Below are positions 10,600 through 21,542 of a DNA stretch of 64,000 bases, piece after piece. Origin of the DNA: Ovis canadensis (taxonomy: Eukaryota; Chordata; Mammalia; Artiodactyla; Bovidae); contig NC_091255.1 in assembly GCF_042477335.2 (NCBI RefSeq), positions 32,218,501 to 32,282,500 on the forward strand, read 5' to 3'. The notes under the pieces were generated by a model, which was given only the letters and a program-made list of their open reading frames with translations, searched no databases and was not told where the DNA came from. Within the stretch, counting starts at the first letter, position 1; every line of letters begins with the position of its first letter. A program made the translations under genes and the position numbers.

Positions 10600-11350
10600 C
10601 GCACGCAGAGCTGGGGAGAACCCCAGTATCTTCCCGCCGATCTTTCCCCACTTCCATTCCCACCGGCCCGGGGCCCCATCCCCCAGGAACTTCTGCGGGC
10701 AGGTGGGCTGTCCCCTCCTCCGCTCCCCTGGGTCCCTTGGGCGCGCCTGCCCCGCCCGGCGCCTTTGTTCCGAGGAGCCGCCTCGGGCAGTCCCCTGGCG
10801 GCAGCGACGCGAGCATCCCCGGCGCCGCACCCGGGACTCGCCGTACCCACCCCCACCGCCCCCGTGCCCTCTCCGGCCCCGCGTGCCCGCCCCTCCATCG
10901 CCCTCCCATTCTCCCGCAGCTACGCGGCTGCGGCGCCAGGCGAACCGAGTGGGCATCGCCGGGACCTGGGCGCGGACCCAGGCGGCGGCGTCGCAGGGGG
11001 CAGCAGGAGGGCCCCGCCTGGGCCAGGCTTGGGCTTGCGGGCGGCGAGTGCGCGGCTCCGGCGGTGGGGCGCGCCCGCCAGGTGTGCGGGCGGCGGCGGC
11101 GGCGGCGGGTCGCGGGAGCCGCTTTGTGCCGCGGCCGGGGTGCGCGCGCGCGCGCCGCGGTGACGGTGCGCGCGGCGGGGCGGGCGGCCGGGGGAGCCCG
11201 CCGCCGAGGAGGAGGGGGCTGGCGGCCGGATGGAGACGGGGGACGCCGCCGCCACAGACTGCTGCCGTTCCGTCCACGTCGAGCAGTGAGCCCGCGGGCG
11301 CCGGCGTCGCGGAAGGTCAGAGGGGCTGGGGCTGGGTGGCGACCCCGTAG
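10600..11350 (+). promoter_or_regulatory. CpG island promoter
   Basis: About 750 bp of very GC-rich sequence with dense CpG, against a CpG-poor background. It includes GC boxes (for example ggggcgggc near 11176), an alternating GCGCGCGCGC run at about 11140-11157, and no TATA box near the candidate ATG at 11230. These are standard marks of a housekeeping-type vertebrate promoter. Strand is inferred from the candidate first exon at 11230-11285. The most economical reading is an upstream promoter for RAP1GAP2, 18 kb before the canonical start exon; a separate or divergent transcript is possible. Long ORFs crossing the island on both strands are composition artefacts. Confidence 0.75.
11230..11285 (+). 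CDS. Candidate alternative first coding exon in CpG island
   Basis: Inside the CpG island an ATG (context ccggATGG) opens METGDAAATDCCRSVHVE plus CA, then meets a donor CA|GTGAGC. An in-frame TGA at 11161-11163 lies upstream with no other in-frame ATG between. Unspliced, the frame stops after 19 codons at CAG TGA. Spliced, it leaves in phase 2, and joined to the exon at 32947 it reads Q-IDKTMLASLKVK, in frame with RAP1GAP2. The product would lack Ser7/Ser9 of the canonical start and instead carry a Cys-Cys pair at residues 11-12. The exon itself and its link to RAP1GAP2 are inferred from phase, position and strand only; it may be the first exon of another transcript or a non-coding uORF. Confidence 0.5.
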
Positions 11351-12708
11351 TTAGCGGGGATCAGAACGCGGATCTTGGGTGGGACTGGACCCAGGGTGGA
11401 ATTGGGTGTATGCGGTGAGGGCAAATGCGTGTGTCTGCAGAGAGCTCAGCTCGTGTGGACGTGAGCGAGCTCTGTGCTGCGATTCCACGGAGCAGTTCAG
11501 CGTAATGGGTTGTTTGGGAAGTGGGGTGACTGTCCTCAGACACACTACCGGTGGGGCATGGCGCACACACATGTCTGGGGTGTCTCTGCGGTGAGGGAGA
11601 CGTCAGCCCAGCCTCTGTCAAAGTCTCTGGCTGGAGAAGCTGACCGAGGTGGAGGCCAGAGCTGGGGTGTTTACAGGTGGTGGTGGTGAAGGAAAAAGCC
11701 AGGACCTCCGGGAAGGACCCTGGAGCTGGGCTGGGTTGGTTTGTTGTTGTTTTTTCCTCCTAAAGGACATAAACCCCACCCCGGCCTCACTCCAACCTGT
11801 GCCTGTTGCAGGGAGGGGAGCCAGGGCGGTGGGGGCGCTGTCTGAGAGGCCTCTGTGGGCCTTTGGAGCAGGGCTGGGCTCCAGCCTGATGCTCACCTTC
11901 GGAGGCCCTGAGTGATGAGTGTGGGGGTGCCTGCCCTGGGTGGGGGTCAGGGGCACACTATAAGTCCTGACCTGGGAGCTGGTTGAGGAGGACACCCTTC
12001 TTTCTCTCCGCCTGTGTGGCTTCTCTACACTCTACTTAACAGACCAAAGGGCATTTATATGCAAGTGGGGTTTGGGGTCTGAAGGCTGGGATCTGCCTCT
12101 GTTGAGTGGCCCCCATTGGAGCAGCCTCCGTAGAAAATAATAGGGTTGTCCTGGGCTGGGCTTCAGGGCTCTCTGATTCTTTTCATGCCTGGTGACCCTA
12201 GGGCAGTCCCTTAAGCCTCACGGGCCTCAGTTTCCCATGGAGAGGGGAGAAGGCACCTGTTCCCCCCTCCCCTGTTCTTCCTGCTGCAGGGTAAAGAGTA
12301 AACAGAGAGCTCGCCCAGCTGCGGGGTAGTCGAGAGGCAGAGAGTGACTCAGGGCATGTGAGGTCTCCATCAGTGATTTCCCCCAGAAAGTCCCCGCACA
12401 TCTTTGAGAGGTGGGCAGCAGTTGGGGGGTGTTCTGCCCTCATCTCCAAGCAAGTGTGTTGGATATTCTGAGTCTAGGAGTGCGGCGGGGTGGGTGTCTT
12501 ATAGATCCAGTTGCTCAGGCTTCCAGAAGCTACCCCAGGTTCCTCCTCCTTTCTAAGATGTTGGGAATTGTGGAGGGATTGGATGGGATAGGGGCTTGGA
12601 GTCACTGAATTTCTGGGCAGAGGCAGATGGTAAAGTTGAGTAGGCGTGGGCACATCTGGCTGGGATTCCCACTCAGCCCCCAGGGTGTTGGGTGATTTGT
12701 TGGGAGGT
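11351..12708. other. CpG-island shore and downstream low-copy DNA
   Basis: CpG density falls quickly after 11350. No exon or young repeat is recognisable. If the 11230 exon is real, this is the start of its intron. Confidence 0.4.
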
Positions 12709-12720
12709 GGCCTCAGTTCC

Positions 12721-12944
12721 TGGCTTCCCAGATGGCACTAGTGGTAAAGAACCCGCCTCCCAATGGAGATGTCAGAGATATGGGTTCAATCCCTGGGTCA
12801 GGAAGATCCCCTGGAGTAGGAAATGGCAACCCACTCCAGTATTCTTGCCTGGAGAATCCCATGGACAGAGGAGCCTGGCGGGCTATGGTCCATGGGGTTC
12901 CAAAGAGTCAGACACGACTGAAGCGACCTAGTACACACACGCAC
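12721..12944 (+). repeat. Bov-tA SINE with target-site duplication
   Basis: Complete element. GGCCTCAGTTCC is duplicated exactly at 12709-12720 and 12945-12956; the tail ends in a short ACACAC run. Confidence 0.93.
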
Positions 12945-12956
12945 GGCCTCAGTTCC

Positions 12957-14880
12957 AGAGAAGACGACCCTCCTGCCACAGGCACCCTTACCACCCCCCA
13001 CCCCTTCCCATGACTCGGTCTGGATCAAGTGTGGCTGAGTCACTGTGGTTCAGAATGACTTGAACCTTAAGGGACAGGGACGTTGGCATGGATGGTTGTG
13101 GCAGCAGCAGACGACAAGGCTGTGTTGTGACCCAGACCTGGATTGAATCTCAGCTCCACCTCTCAACTCTCTCTCTGGGTCTCCACCTGTGTTTTTCCAA
13201 AGCAGAACTGGAGGATGCATGCTTTTAATTTTCCCACCGCTTTCTCCTGGGAGGTCTCCCCAGGAGCATGCATTTCAGAACTGCCCTGTTGGGGAGAGAA
13301 ACAGGAAAGTGTTCACCCATCAGCTCTGTCCTGTCCATGGACGTTAAGTCCCGCATGCTTCCAGGCTGCATGTGTGAAGCCCCAGCAGGTTCGTGTGGGC
13401 ATCCCACGCTGTGGCTTCAGAGAAGATCCCGCTGAGTCCTTGAGGAAGCCTTGCCACATGGCACTGTAGGCTATTGCTCAAAGCCTGCAGGGAACCGGTC
13501 ATTGCAGAAGTGACTGGAGTAAGACGTGGGACTGAGATGGTTTGAAGTACTCTATGAGGTGTCAGACACTGTGCGACTCTGGGCAAATTTCCGATCTTCT
13601 CTCTGCCTCAGTTTTCTTCTCTGGGGTTGTAGGTATTTACTAAATTTTTGAACATGGCAATGGGTCCATAACGAGGGCTCCACGATGGAATATTTCTGTG
13701 TATTTGGGAAGACAGTATGTTCTAGATGGTTCAGATATTCATCACTTAAAGCGGTGAAGGGGGTTGGAATAGGTGACCTCTAAAGACCCCCATCCTGGTC
13801 AGAGAATCTGGGACTCAGGGGTCTGGCCCCTGACCTGATCAGTTCCTCCTGGAATGTGGTGCAGTCTCCCAGACCCCTGCATGGTTCTGCTCCACATTCT
13901 GTGAGTTGGAGGCAACATGCTGGTTGCTCAGACGTGCCTTTCCCGGGGCTCTGTCCACTGTAGGACATGGGAGCCCGGAGGGTGGGCAGAGAGGGTGAGG
14001 GGAACAAGCATCTCAGAAGCAGGTGGTTGAAGGAGGAGTGGCAGGAGGGTGGATGCTGGCGTTTGGAGTTGGCAGATGGTCGTGGGCACTGGTCTGGGCT
14101 ATAGTCAGTGGGGAGGAGAGGGCACAGGGTTGGGGGAGGGCGAGAGAAAATGGAAAACGGGAAGGGCGGGGAGAACGGATTGGCAGAGGGCAGCCCAGAG
14201 TGATGGAGGAACCAGGGCTGTGGGGCAAGTCGGGCAACCTTGGTGCCCAGGGATTGGGGGTGTCTGGAGTGGCGGAGACAGGCTGGGCTGGCAGAAGAGC
14301 AATGGGATGCTATGCGGGAAGGGATGGCACTGGTTGAGGATTAGTTGGGGGCCCTCTGGCATAAGCCAGGGCAGGTGTCATATTTCAGGGAACAGCACCT
14401 ATAAGCCCCCTCCTCCTCCTTGCTCCAGTGCATCTGCCTCCGCTTCCTGGGTCACCACTCACGTTGGCAGGTGAGGCGCTGTCTGCAAACACTTGGGTCC
14501 CACTGTGAGCCGTGATTGGAGAAGGCGAGGATGTGCCTCTGCCAAGGCCTGTTGCCATGGTACCATGGTGACCTTTGTCTCCCGGTCCTCTTCCATCTCT
14601 GAGCAACGTGACCCTCTCCAGGGGGTGGTCGTACAGTGGGGAGGGTGTCGGCTGCCTCTGACTTGTGCAGGGGCTGCTCAGGCTGGCCACACGATGGTCA
14701 TGGTGTCCATCCTTCTGCCTTCAGGCAAGGTCACACCCAGCCTAGGCTGGGCGGTTGCAACAGCCACTGTCTTCACTTACAATCATTTAAAGATTCCTCT
14801 ATAGTTTGGGGTTCCTCTTATTTTTAACAAGTTTAGTTTAAAGACAAAGTAATGCCAGCCTACCCATTTCTCCCCCCCAC
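12957..14880. other. Mostly low-copy DNA; weak MIR-like text
   Basis: About 13555-13640 (gactctgggcaaatttccga, ctctgcctcagttttcttct) is MIR-like. A G-rich zone at about 13990-14340 yields composition-driven ORFs. No supported exon. Confidence 0.4.
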
Positions 14881-15019
14881 TAAAATATGTTTATTTATTT
14901 ATTTGGCCGCATGGCATGTGGGATCTACATTGCAGCATGCCAGATCTAGTTCCTGGACCAGGGCCCCCCTGCATTGGGAGTGCAGAGTCCTAGCCACTGG
15001 ACCAGCAGGGAGGTCCCAT
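14881..15019 (-). repeat. Short CHR-family SINE
   Basis: Reverse: tttatttatttatttggccg, catgtgggatctacattgca, agtcctagccactggaccag, ggaggtccc. Confidence 0.8.
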
Positions 15020-16224
15020 GTCCTCCCCTTTTAAAGAGCCAGATGACACTCTCTTCTTGCCCACCCCTTTTTCAATGCTTTGGTGCTTCTCTAGAGGGAA
15101 GTTCTGCATCAAGTCTGACACGCTACACTTTTTTGTTTGTTTGTTTTTTGCTCTGTTTGCCATCATCCTTAAGTAGACTCCACTCCACCTGCTCAAGAGT
15201 GCAAACCAGCTGTTGGGGCCCCAAGGCAGGTGGGACACCCAGGCAAGGACTGAACTCTGGGGAACGTGGCCTGAGACCAGGCCTGGGTTCTGAATTTGCA
15301 ACTTGCTCTCCGGGCCAGCTGGGGTTCCACCTCTTTCCCTAATGCAGATCCAGGGCTGTCAGCCTCCTTCCCGGATCATGCTGGGTGTGTGAGCTGGGCC
15401 CTGCCAGGCCTGGCTCAGCAGATGGCATCGGGTCTGGGCACCCGGGGGACCCTGCCAATTAGATGAGTGGTGGTGAGCAAGACCTGGAGGGGAGTGACAG
15501 GCACTCAGGCACAGTGAGGGCCACCTGTATGCACGTCTGTGCATGTGGGTCCCTGGAGGGCGTGTTGCTGGATCGCGTGTCTGCACATCTCTGTGATTAA
15601 GCAGTGCTCCTCTGAGCTTGTGTCTGTGTGCACTGCTGTGTGCTCTGACTTATTTGTGTTCTTTCTCTGGGGATGTGAGCTGGCCACCCACCCAGTGCTC
15701 TTCAGGTCCTTGAGGGTGTGCCTGTCTGATGGCAGGTGATGTTTTACCCAGCAGGACTTCCTGGTCCCCTGAGGTCCCTGCCTCTTCTGCCCTGCCCAGC
15801 TCTCCAGCATTCCTGTCCCAGTCTCCCTCCCTCTGCCTTGAGGAGGTTGCTTCTCCCCCACTGGCCATGTGGCTGCCCACTGCCGTTCAGATGGGGCTTG
15901 TCGTGAGACAGCCGGTCCAATTTCCAGCCCCGTCCTTCAAGCTCTGAGTTGAGGATGATGGCTGGGTGAGCCCTGGGTGGAGGAGATGAGTCAGGATGCC
16001 TGCAGCGGGTGGGCGGAAGCTAGGCTGGGTGTCAGCATCTTCAGGCAGGGGTGTGCATCCCGCGTCCACTTGACCCATCCTCAGTGGCTTGGGCACCAGT
16101 ACAGCAGTGGGAGGGTCCATCCACCTCCCCTGCTCGTATTGTCTTCCCTTGGAGCCATGCCTGGCAGTGTCTGATGGGGAGCAGAATGGTCTCTGGGGCT
16201 CCAGGCAGCCCACCAGCAGCCTTG
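15020..16224. other. Low-copy stretch, nothing recognised
   Basis: No gene or clear repeat. A ttttttgtttgtttgttttt run sits near 15130. Confidence 0.35.
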
Positions 16225-16435
16225 GCCTTAGCATAATCATTGAAATTTATGGAGCTCCTCTTCCTGTGCCAGGCCCTGGTCATACGTCGTGATCCATGTT
16301 TTAGCTCGCTGGCTCCTCAGAACAATCCTATGAGGTGGGTTCTGAAAGCATCCCCATCTTATGAGGACGTGGTGGCTCAGAGAGGCTGGGTCACTTCTGC
16401 AAGGTCACACAGCTAGGAAATAGTGTAGCCGGACT
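16225..16435 (-). repeat. MIR SINE
   Basis: Reverse MIR: gaacaatcctatgaggtggg, aaggtcacacagctaggaaa. Confidence 0.75.
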
Positions 16436-16439
16436 GTTC

Positions 16440-16773
16440 TTTTTTCTTTTTTAATTGGCTGCACTGGGTCTTCCTCTGCTGTGTGGCTTTTCTCTAGTTG
16501 AGGCCAGGAGGGGCCACACTCTCTAGCTGTGATGCACAGGCTTCTCACTGAGGTGGCTTCTCTTGTCGAGGAGCGCAGGCTCTAGAGCGCACAGGCTTGA
16601 GCACGCGGGCTTCTGTAGTTGTGGTTCCCAGACTGTAGGGCACAGGCTCCATAGTCGTGGCACATGGGCTTAGCTGCTCCAAGCCACGTGGGATCCTCCC
16701 GGACCAGGGATCAAACCTGTGTCTCCTGCATCGGCAGGCGGATTCTTTACCACTGAGCCACCAGGGAAGCCCC
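16440..16773 (-). repeat. Long CHR-family SINE
   Basis: Reverse, close to full length: ggctgcactgggtcttcctc to ctttaccactgagccaccag and ggaagcccc. Flanks gactgttctt / gtctgttctt suggest a target-site duplication. Its tRNA-like end plus the right flank recur inverted at 17722-17838. Confidence 0.85.
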
Positions 16774-16802
16774 GGGTCTGTTCTTGACACTTGCTGCTGT
16801 CC
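16686..16802 (+). repeat. Left arm of 117-bp inverted duplication
   Basis: The reverse complement of this segment recurs at 17722-17838 with few differences. It includes the end of a CHR SINE and 28 bp of non-SINE flank (gggtctgttcttgacacttg and onward), so the match is not just two copies of one SINE. Confidence 0.85.
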
Positions 16803-17214
16803 CCTCCACTCTTCACAAAGCTACATCCGTCTCATCCTTACAGTCTCCCCTTCAGAGAGGTCAGCTCAGATCATCCCCTCTAAACAGGGCTCTCTACCCA
16901 CCCAGTCCCCTTTGGATCACATCATCCTGTATAGATACCTGTGTAACGTTATCCCTCTCTGGTACTCCACTCCCCTGCCCTCCCAGGGCAGGGGTTTATC
17001 TGTCTTGTTCACTGGAATACCCTCCACACTAGTGGAGAGTCTGGAACGTGGTGGGGATGTGGTAAACATGTGCTGAATGGATGAACGAATGAATACATGC
17101 AGGTATGTCTGATTCCAGACCTAAGCTCTGTAGCCCTCCTCTGTGCTGTCTTTCACTGCAGGGTGGCCGGGTGCACAGCCCTGGAGCCAGCTCGCTTGGT
17201 TCCCTGTTCTGGTT

Positions 17215-17490
17215 GTCTGGTGCTGCTTAATAAACCATCCAGAAGCTTATGACCTGAAACAACAGTGATGCTTTTTCCTGATGCTCAGGAATCTGCAGTT
17301 TGGGCAGGGCTTGAAGGGAGACCTGTATCTGCTCTGCCATCATCTTCTGGGGCTGGAATTGTCTGAAGGCTCAGTGACTCACATGTCTGGCCTTTGATCC
17401 TGGCTGTTGGCCCGAGGTCTTGGTTCCTCGCCACACGGGCTGCTCTGTGTGCTAGATTGAGCTTTCTCACAGTGTGCTGGCTGAATTAAG
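17215..17490. repeat. Old interspersed repeat, family not named
   Basis: ttatgacctgaaacaacagt, aatctgcagtttgggcaggg and gagctttctcacagtgtgct are phrases of a common mammalian repeat that I recognise but cannot name with confidence. Confidence 0.4.
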
Positions 17491-17501
17491 GGGCAAGAAA
17501 G

Positions 17502-17714
17502 AGCCTCTGTGCTTAGTTGCTCACTCATGTCTGACTCTTTGCAACACTATGGACTGTAGCCTGCCAGGCACTTCTATCCATGGTAATTCTTGAGACAAGA
17601 ATACTGGAGTGGATTGCCATGCCCTTCTCCAGGGGATCTTCCCAATCCAGGGATCGAACCCAGGTCTCCCACATTGCAGGTGGATTCTGTACCGTCTGAG
17701 ACACCAGGGAAGCC
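17502..17714 (-). repeat. Bov-tA SINE with target-site duplication
   Basis: Reverse BovA body and tRNA head. CAAGAAAG occurs at 17494-17501 and 17715-17722. It inserted at the edge of the right arm of the inverted duplication. Confidence 0.88.
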
Positions 17715-17721
17715 CAAGAAA

Positions 17722-17838
17722 GGACAGCAGCAAGTGTCAAGAACAGACCCAGGGCTTCCCTGGTGGCTCAGAGGTAAAGAATCCGCCTGCCAATGGAGGA
17801 GACAGGTTTGATCCCTGGTCTGGGAGGATCCCACATGC
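17722..17838 (-). repeat. Right arm of 117-bp inverted duplication
   Basis: Reads ggacagcagcaagtgtcaag, then a + strand CHR SINE head (ggcttccctggtggctcaga ... ggtttgatccctgg), and stops abruptly after about 87 bp of SINE. It is the inverted partner of 16686-16802. Confidence 0.85.
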
Positions 17839-18034
17839 CTTTTCACCTTTTGTCACCTGGCCTTGGGAATGATGTAACATCACTTCTGCCAGAGTCTCAG
17901 ATCCACATGGATGCTAGAGGAGGGGGAACATATACCCCATCACTTAGTGGAGGAGTGTTACTGTCATAGCGTAAGAAGAGCATCTGGGATGGGGGGTATA
18001 TTATGGGATGGACAGTCCGCCGCAGTCGCTTCTT

Positions 18035-18110
18035 CGGAGTGTGATCTTGAGCATGTTACTCAGTCTTTCTGTGCCTCAGTTTCTCCATCTTTAAAATGGG
18101 GACACCATCA
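18035..18110 (+). repeat. MIR SINE fragment
   Basis: ctgtgcctcagtttctccat, ctttaaaatggggacacc. Confidence 0.7.
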
Positions 18111-18165
18111 GCATGTATTGGGCTATTTCATACTCACTGGGCTATTTCTTTGGTGGTGACTATAC

Positions 18166-18303
18166 TCGGGAAGATGCCCTGGAGGAGGAAGTGGCAACCC
18201 GCTCCAGTATTCTTGCCTGGAAGATTGCATGGCCAGAGGGGCCTGGCAGGCTACAGTCCATGGGGTCGCACAGAGTTGGACACAGTGGAGCACGCAGGCA
18301 TGT
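18166..18303 (+). repeat. BovA fragment (truncated Bov-tA)
   Basis: Begins within the element (gggaagatgccctggaggag) and runs to gttggacacagtggagcacg. The tRNA head is absent. Confidence 0.85.
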
Positions 18304-18974
18304 GCACTTCCAGCCACAGATCCCCTTGGCCTCAGATGAGACATTGGTCCAGGTTTTCACTGAGCTGCAAGATCCAGCCCCACTCCCACCCCTAGCTCTT
18401 GTGTAATACAGGAGGCACCTACCTGTGAAGCGTCCTTCTGAGGGCAGGGCCGGTGGTGGGGAAAGAAGAGGGGACCCTGAGAGGAGCAGTCCTTTTCTGT
18501 CCCTGTTTATTATGTGAGTCTAAGTCAGCCCTGCTCCCTTCAAAGGGGCAAGGGACAGGGTTGGTGGAGGTGCCACGAAGCCGGCGCTCCAGCAGGGTTT
18601 CCCCTGGGCTTGGAGGCACAGATAGATCCCACAAGGAACCCCTTCTTTATCCAGGGAAGTCAGGATACATGCACGTGCTGGCTTTGAGCTGCAGGTTATT
18701 TGTGTCAGAGAGAGCTCACTCCTCTTGCCTGTCCCCCACCTGGCTGCCTCTGCCTGAGTCACTGCTCATCTGCCTAGAGAGAGACTCCCACCCAGCTTGC
18801 CAACCCTGGGGATCTCTGGGTTTGCTCATCCTGGCCCGGGCTGGGGCTGCTCCTCAGCTCGGCATTGGCAGGGGGCCAGGGAGAGTCTCGGGCTTTGCTG
18901 GTGCCCAGCCTGGCTGTATCTCGCATCAAGCACTGCCCTCACTTTCTGTGGAAATGGCAGAATTGTTAAAAAAA
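18304..18974. other. Low-copy stretch with a chance ORF
   Basis: A + strand frame of 196 codons (18453-19043) is open here, but it runs into MIR sequence and has no recognisable domain, so I do not treat it as a gene. Confidence 0.4.
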
Positions 18975-19060
18975 GCAAGGGCGCTGGGTTTGAATTCTGC
19001 TACAGCCGCTTATGGGCCCTGTGACCTTGGGCACATCCCTTAACCTTTTTAGAAAATTAT
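18975..19060 (+). repeat. MIR SINE fragment
   Basis: gcgctgggtttgaattctgc, gccctgtgaccttgggcaca. It is cut off by the CHR SINE that follows. Confidence 0.75.
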
Positions 19061-19064
19061 TTAA

Positions 19065-19372
19065 TGGAAGTTTATTTATTTATTAGTTGTTCTGGGTCTT
19101 TGTTGCTGTGCGGTCTTTTCGCTATTTGCGGAGAGCGGGGGCTACTCTCCAGTTGGGGCGCACAGGCTTCTCATTGCCGTGGCTTCTCTTGTTGTGGAGC
19201 AAAGGCTCTAGGTGCATGGGGTTCATTAGTTGTGGTTCTTGGCCTCTAGAGCACAGGCTCAATAGTTGTGGCACACAGGCTTAGTTGCCCTGTGGCACGT
19301 AGGGTCTTCCCAGATCAGGGATTGAACCTGTGTCTCCTGCATCGGCAAGCGGATTCTTTACCACTGAGCCAC
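19065..19372 (-). repeat. Long CHR-family SINE
   Basis: Reverse: tttatttatttattagttgt tail side, gcggagagcgggggctactc, gattgaacctgtgtctcctg, accactgagccacc. Confidence 0.85.
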
Positions 19373-19393
19373 CGATATTTTTACTGTTATTAT

Positions 19394-19576
19394 TTTAAAA
19401 ATATTTTCATTTATTTGACTGTGCCAGGTCTTAGTTGCAGCAGTCTGGATCTTTAGTTGTGGCATTCAGACGCTTAGCTGCAGCAAGTGGGATCTCACTT
19501 GCCTGACCAGGGATCAAACCAGGGCTCCCTGCATTGGGAGCATGGAGTCTTAGCCACTGGACCTCCAGGAAAGTCC
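19394..19576 (-). repeat. Short CHR-family SINE
   Basis: Reverse: gactgtgccaggtcttagtt, ccagggatcaaaccagggct, cttagccactggacctccag. Confidence 0.82.
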
Positions 19577-20240
19577 AGTCTTAATCTTTCTGAGGCTCCA
19601 GGATGGAGAACATGATTGTGCTAAGGAGTAAATGAAATGAGAAATTATGGCGTAACTCGTTCACAGGAGATTCTCAAGAAATGTTGGCAGTTATTCTTTT
19701 TTTTTTTTTTTAGCACTTTATTTATTTATTTTTACTTTACAATACTGTATTGGTTTTGCCATAGGCAGTTATTCTTTATAGGTGGACAAAGTGAGGCGAC
19801 AGGATACGTGATTTCCCCACAGCTACATGTATAGTCAGAATCCGAGCTGGAACCCATGTGTTCTGACACCAGGTGGTTGCTGCTTGTCTCCTGCGACACA
19901 GAGAATTCTTCCATCCCTCCATCGCTTTTGCCAGAGGCGATATGGCTGCCATCCTAGAAGCAAGAAGCACGAAGCCCACTTTTGCTCCTTGCACTACCCA
20001 GACTTGCCTGTAGAGGGTGCTAATGCCCACCTTCTCACCCATTTTGGAAGGGAAGCAGCCGGGTGAAGCTCTGCAGGAGGGGGAGGGTGGGAAGTGACCC
20101 AGCGGAATGGGGGAGAATGAAGAGCTGCCTTTGCCATCTCCTTTAGGGAGAATGCCCTTCAGACAGCTCCTAGTGCCCAAGCTTTCCTGTAGACAACTCC
20201 AAGGGGCCACCAAAGATAAAGGGAGTATCTGACTGGGTTT
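19577..20240. other. Low-copy stretch with T-rich tract
   Basis: Remnant of the MIR interrupted at 19060 may continue to about 19690. A T-run at 19697-19711 precedes a tttatttatttatttttact motif. Nothing else recognised. Confidence 0.35.
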
Positions 20241-20244
20241 CATT

Positions 20245-20600
20245 CCAGTGTTTCTCACCAGATTAGAATCATCTGGGGAGTTTGTTAAAGATGCAGATTC
20301 CGTGGCCCAACGATGGGATCCGAATTTTAGCCGTTGTACTGGCTAACAGGTCTACAGATCTGTGCCAGGCACCGATTTGAAGGCTTACCACGCATTAACT
20401 CATATACCCCTCCCAAGAGCCTGATGAGGTAGGTACCATTAATATCCCCATTTTATAGATGAGGCGTCTGCTCTGAGGCACAGCAAGGTTGAGAAACTTG
20501 CCCAAGTTCACACTGCTTGCAAGCCTCAGGGCTGGGGTTTGACCCTGTGCTATTCAAGCCCCAGGTGGTTCTCACACCCATAGCATGGGAGAACCACTAG
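20245..20600 (+). repeat. MER5A (hAT-Charlie) split by a MIR
   Basis: The left part (gtgtttctcaccagattaga, atcatctggggagtttgtta) and the right end (ccccaggtggttctcacacc ... gagaaccactag) match the two ends of MER5A. Between them sits MIR text. Confidence 0.6.
20355..20545 (-). repeat. MIR SINE inside MER5A
   Basis: Reverse MIR: gagcctgatgaggtaggtac, tatccccattttatagatga, cagcaaggttgagaaacttg. Confidence 0.75.
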
Positions 20601-20728
20601 TTTATTAAATAGAACAGGGCCCATCCGCTTTTTTCTTTCCTTTTGCTCCTTTTATATGTCATTATTTTAAATAACATTTATTGTGTTTTTCTCACTATAA
20701 AGCAAAACCTGCTTATTTAAGAAAACTT

Positions 20729-21007
20729 GGAGAAGGCAATGGCACCTCACTCCAGTATTCTTGCCTGGAAAATCCCATGGATGGAGGAGCCTGGTGGGCT
20801 GCAGTCCATGAGGTCGCTAAGAGGCGGACACGACTGAGTGACTTCACTTTGACTTTTCACTTTCATGCATTGGAGAAGGAAATGGCAACCCACTCCAGTG
20901 TTCTTGCCTGGAGAATCCCAGGGACGGGGGAGCCTGGTGGGCTGCCATCTATGGGGTCGCACAGAATCAGACACAACTGAAGCGACTTAGCAGCAGCAGC
21001 AGCAGCA
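20729..21007 (+). repeat. BovA2 SINE (dimer)
   Basis: Two BovA monomers in tandem: ggagaaggcaatggcacctc to cgactgagtgacttcacttt, then ggagaaggaaatggcaaccc to cgacttagcagcagcagcag. It lacks a tRNA head and ends in a CAG run, as expected of this BovB-derived bovid SINE. Confidence 0.93.
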
Positions 21008-21071
21008 AGTTTAGGAAAGCACAAAGAAGGGAAAAAAAATCATGATTTTTTAATCTCACCTCCTGAACAAC

Positions 21072-21280
21072 AGCTTCCCTAGTGGCTCAGCAGTATAGGA
21101 TCCACCTGCCAATGCAAGAGACTCTGGTTTGATCCCTGGGTGGGGAACATCCCCTGGAGAAGGAAATGGCAACCCACTCCAGTATTTTTGCCTGGGAAAT
21201 CCCATGGACAGAGGAGCCTGGCGGGCTACAGTCCACGGGGCTGCAAAGAGTCAGACACATCTCATCAACTAAACAACAGC
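21072..21280 (+). repeat. Bov-tA SINE
   Basis: Head gcttccctagtggctcagca, B-box-like ggtttgatccc, tail ccagtatttttgcctgggaa to gagtcagacacatctcatca, with an aacaacagcaaca tail. Confidence 0.9.
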
Positions 21281-21305
21281 AACAACCTGAGAAGCGTGGT
21301 CCTGA

Positions 21306-21410
21306 GCGTGTTAGCCTATTTCATCCTATTCGGAGACTTAGCGTGTTAGCCTGTTTCATCCTATTCGGAGACTTAGCGTGTTAGCCTGTTTCATCCTATT
21401 CGGAGACTTA
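21306..21410. repeat. Three 35-bp tandem units
   Basis: gcgtgttagcctgtttcatc plus cctattcggagactta is repeated at 21306-21340, 21341-21375 and 21376-21410. Only one base differs (ctatttc versus ctgtttc, first unit). Confidence 0.95.
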
Positions 21411-21542
21411 CTGTGACTTGCTCGCCCGGTATCACATGTGCAGTGGTGCCCCAGTGTTTCTGGGGGATTGCTTCCAGGACTCCCCACCCATCTCCATAGA
21501 GAGGTGGATAGACACTATGGACTCTATGGATAGACTGGTCTC

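Noticed and set aside
10432..11277. 281-codon minus-strand ORF and several others across the CpG island
   Set aside because: Arg/Ala/Gly/Pro-rich peptides open in several frames at once are the usual result of CpG-island composition.
16686..17838. Possible tRNA genes at SINE heads (B-box-like ggttcgatccc motifs, also elsewhere)
   Set aside because: All belong to Bov-tA or CHR SINEs with their tails; none has a complete tRNA cloverleaf.
18453..19043. 196-codon + strand ORF
   Set aside because: Runs into MIR sequence, lacks any family resemblance, and no splice or promoter evidence supports it.
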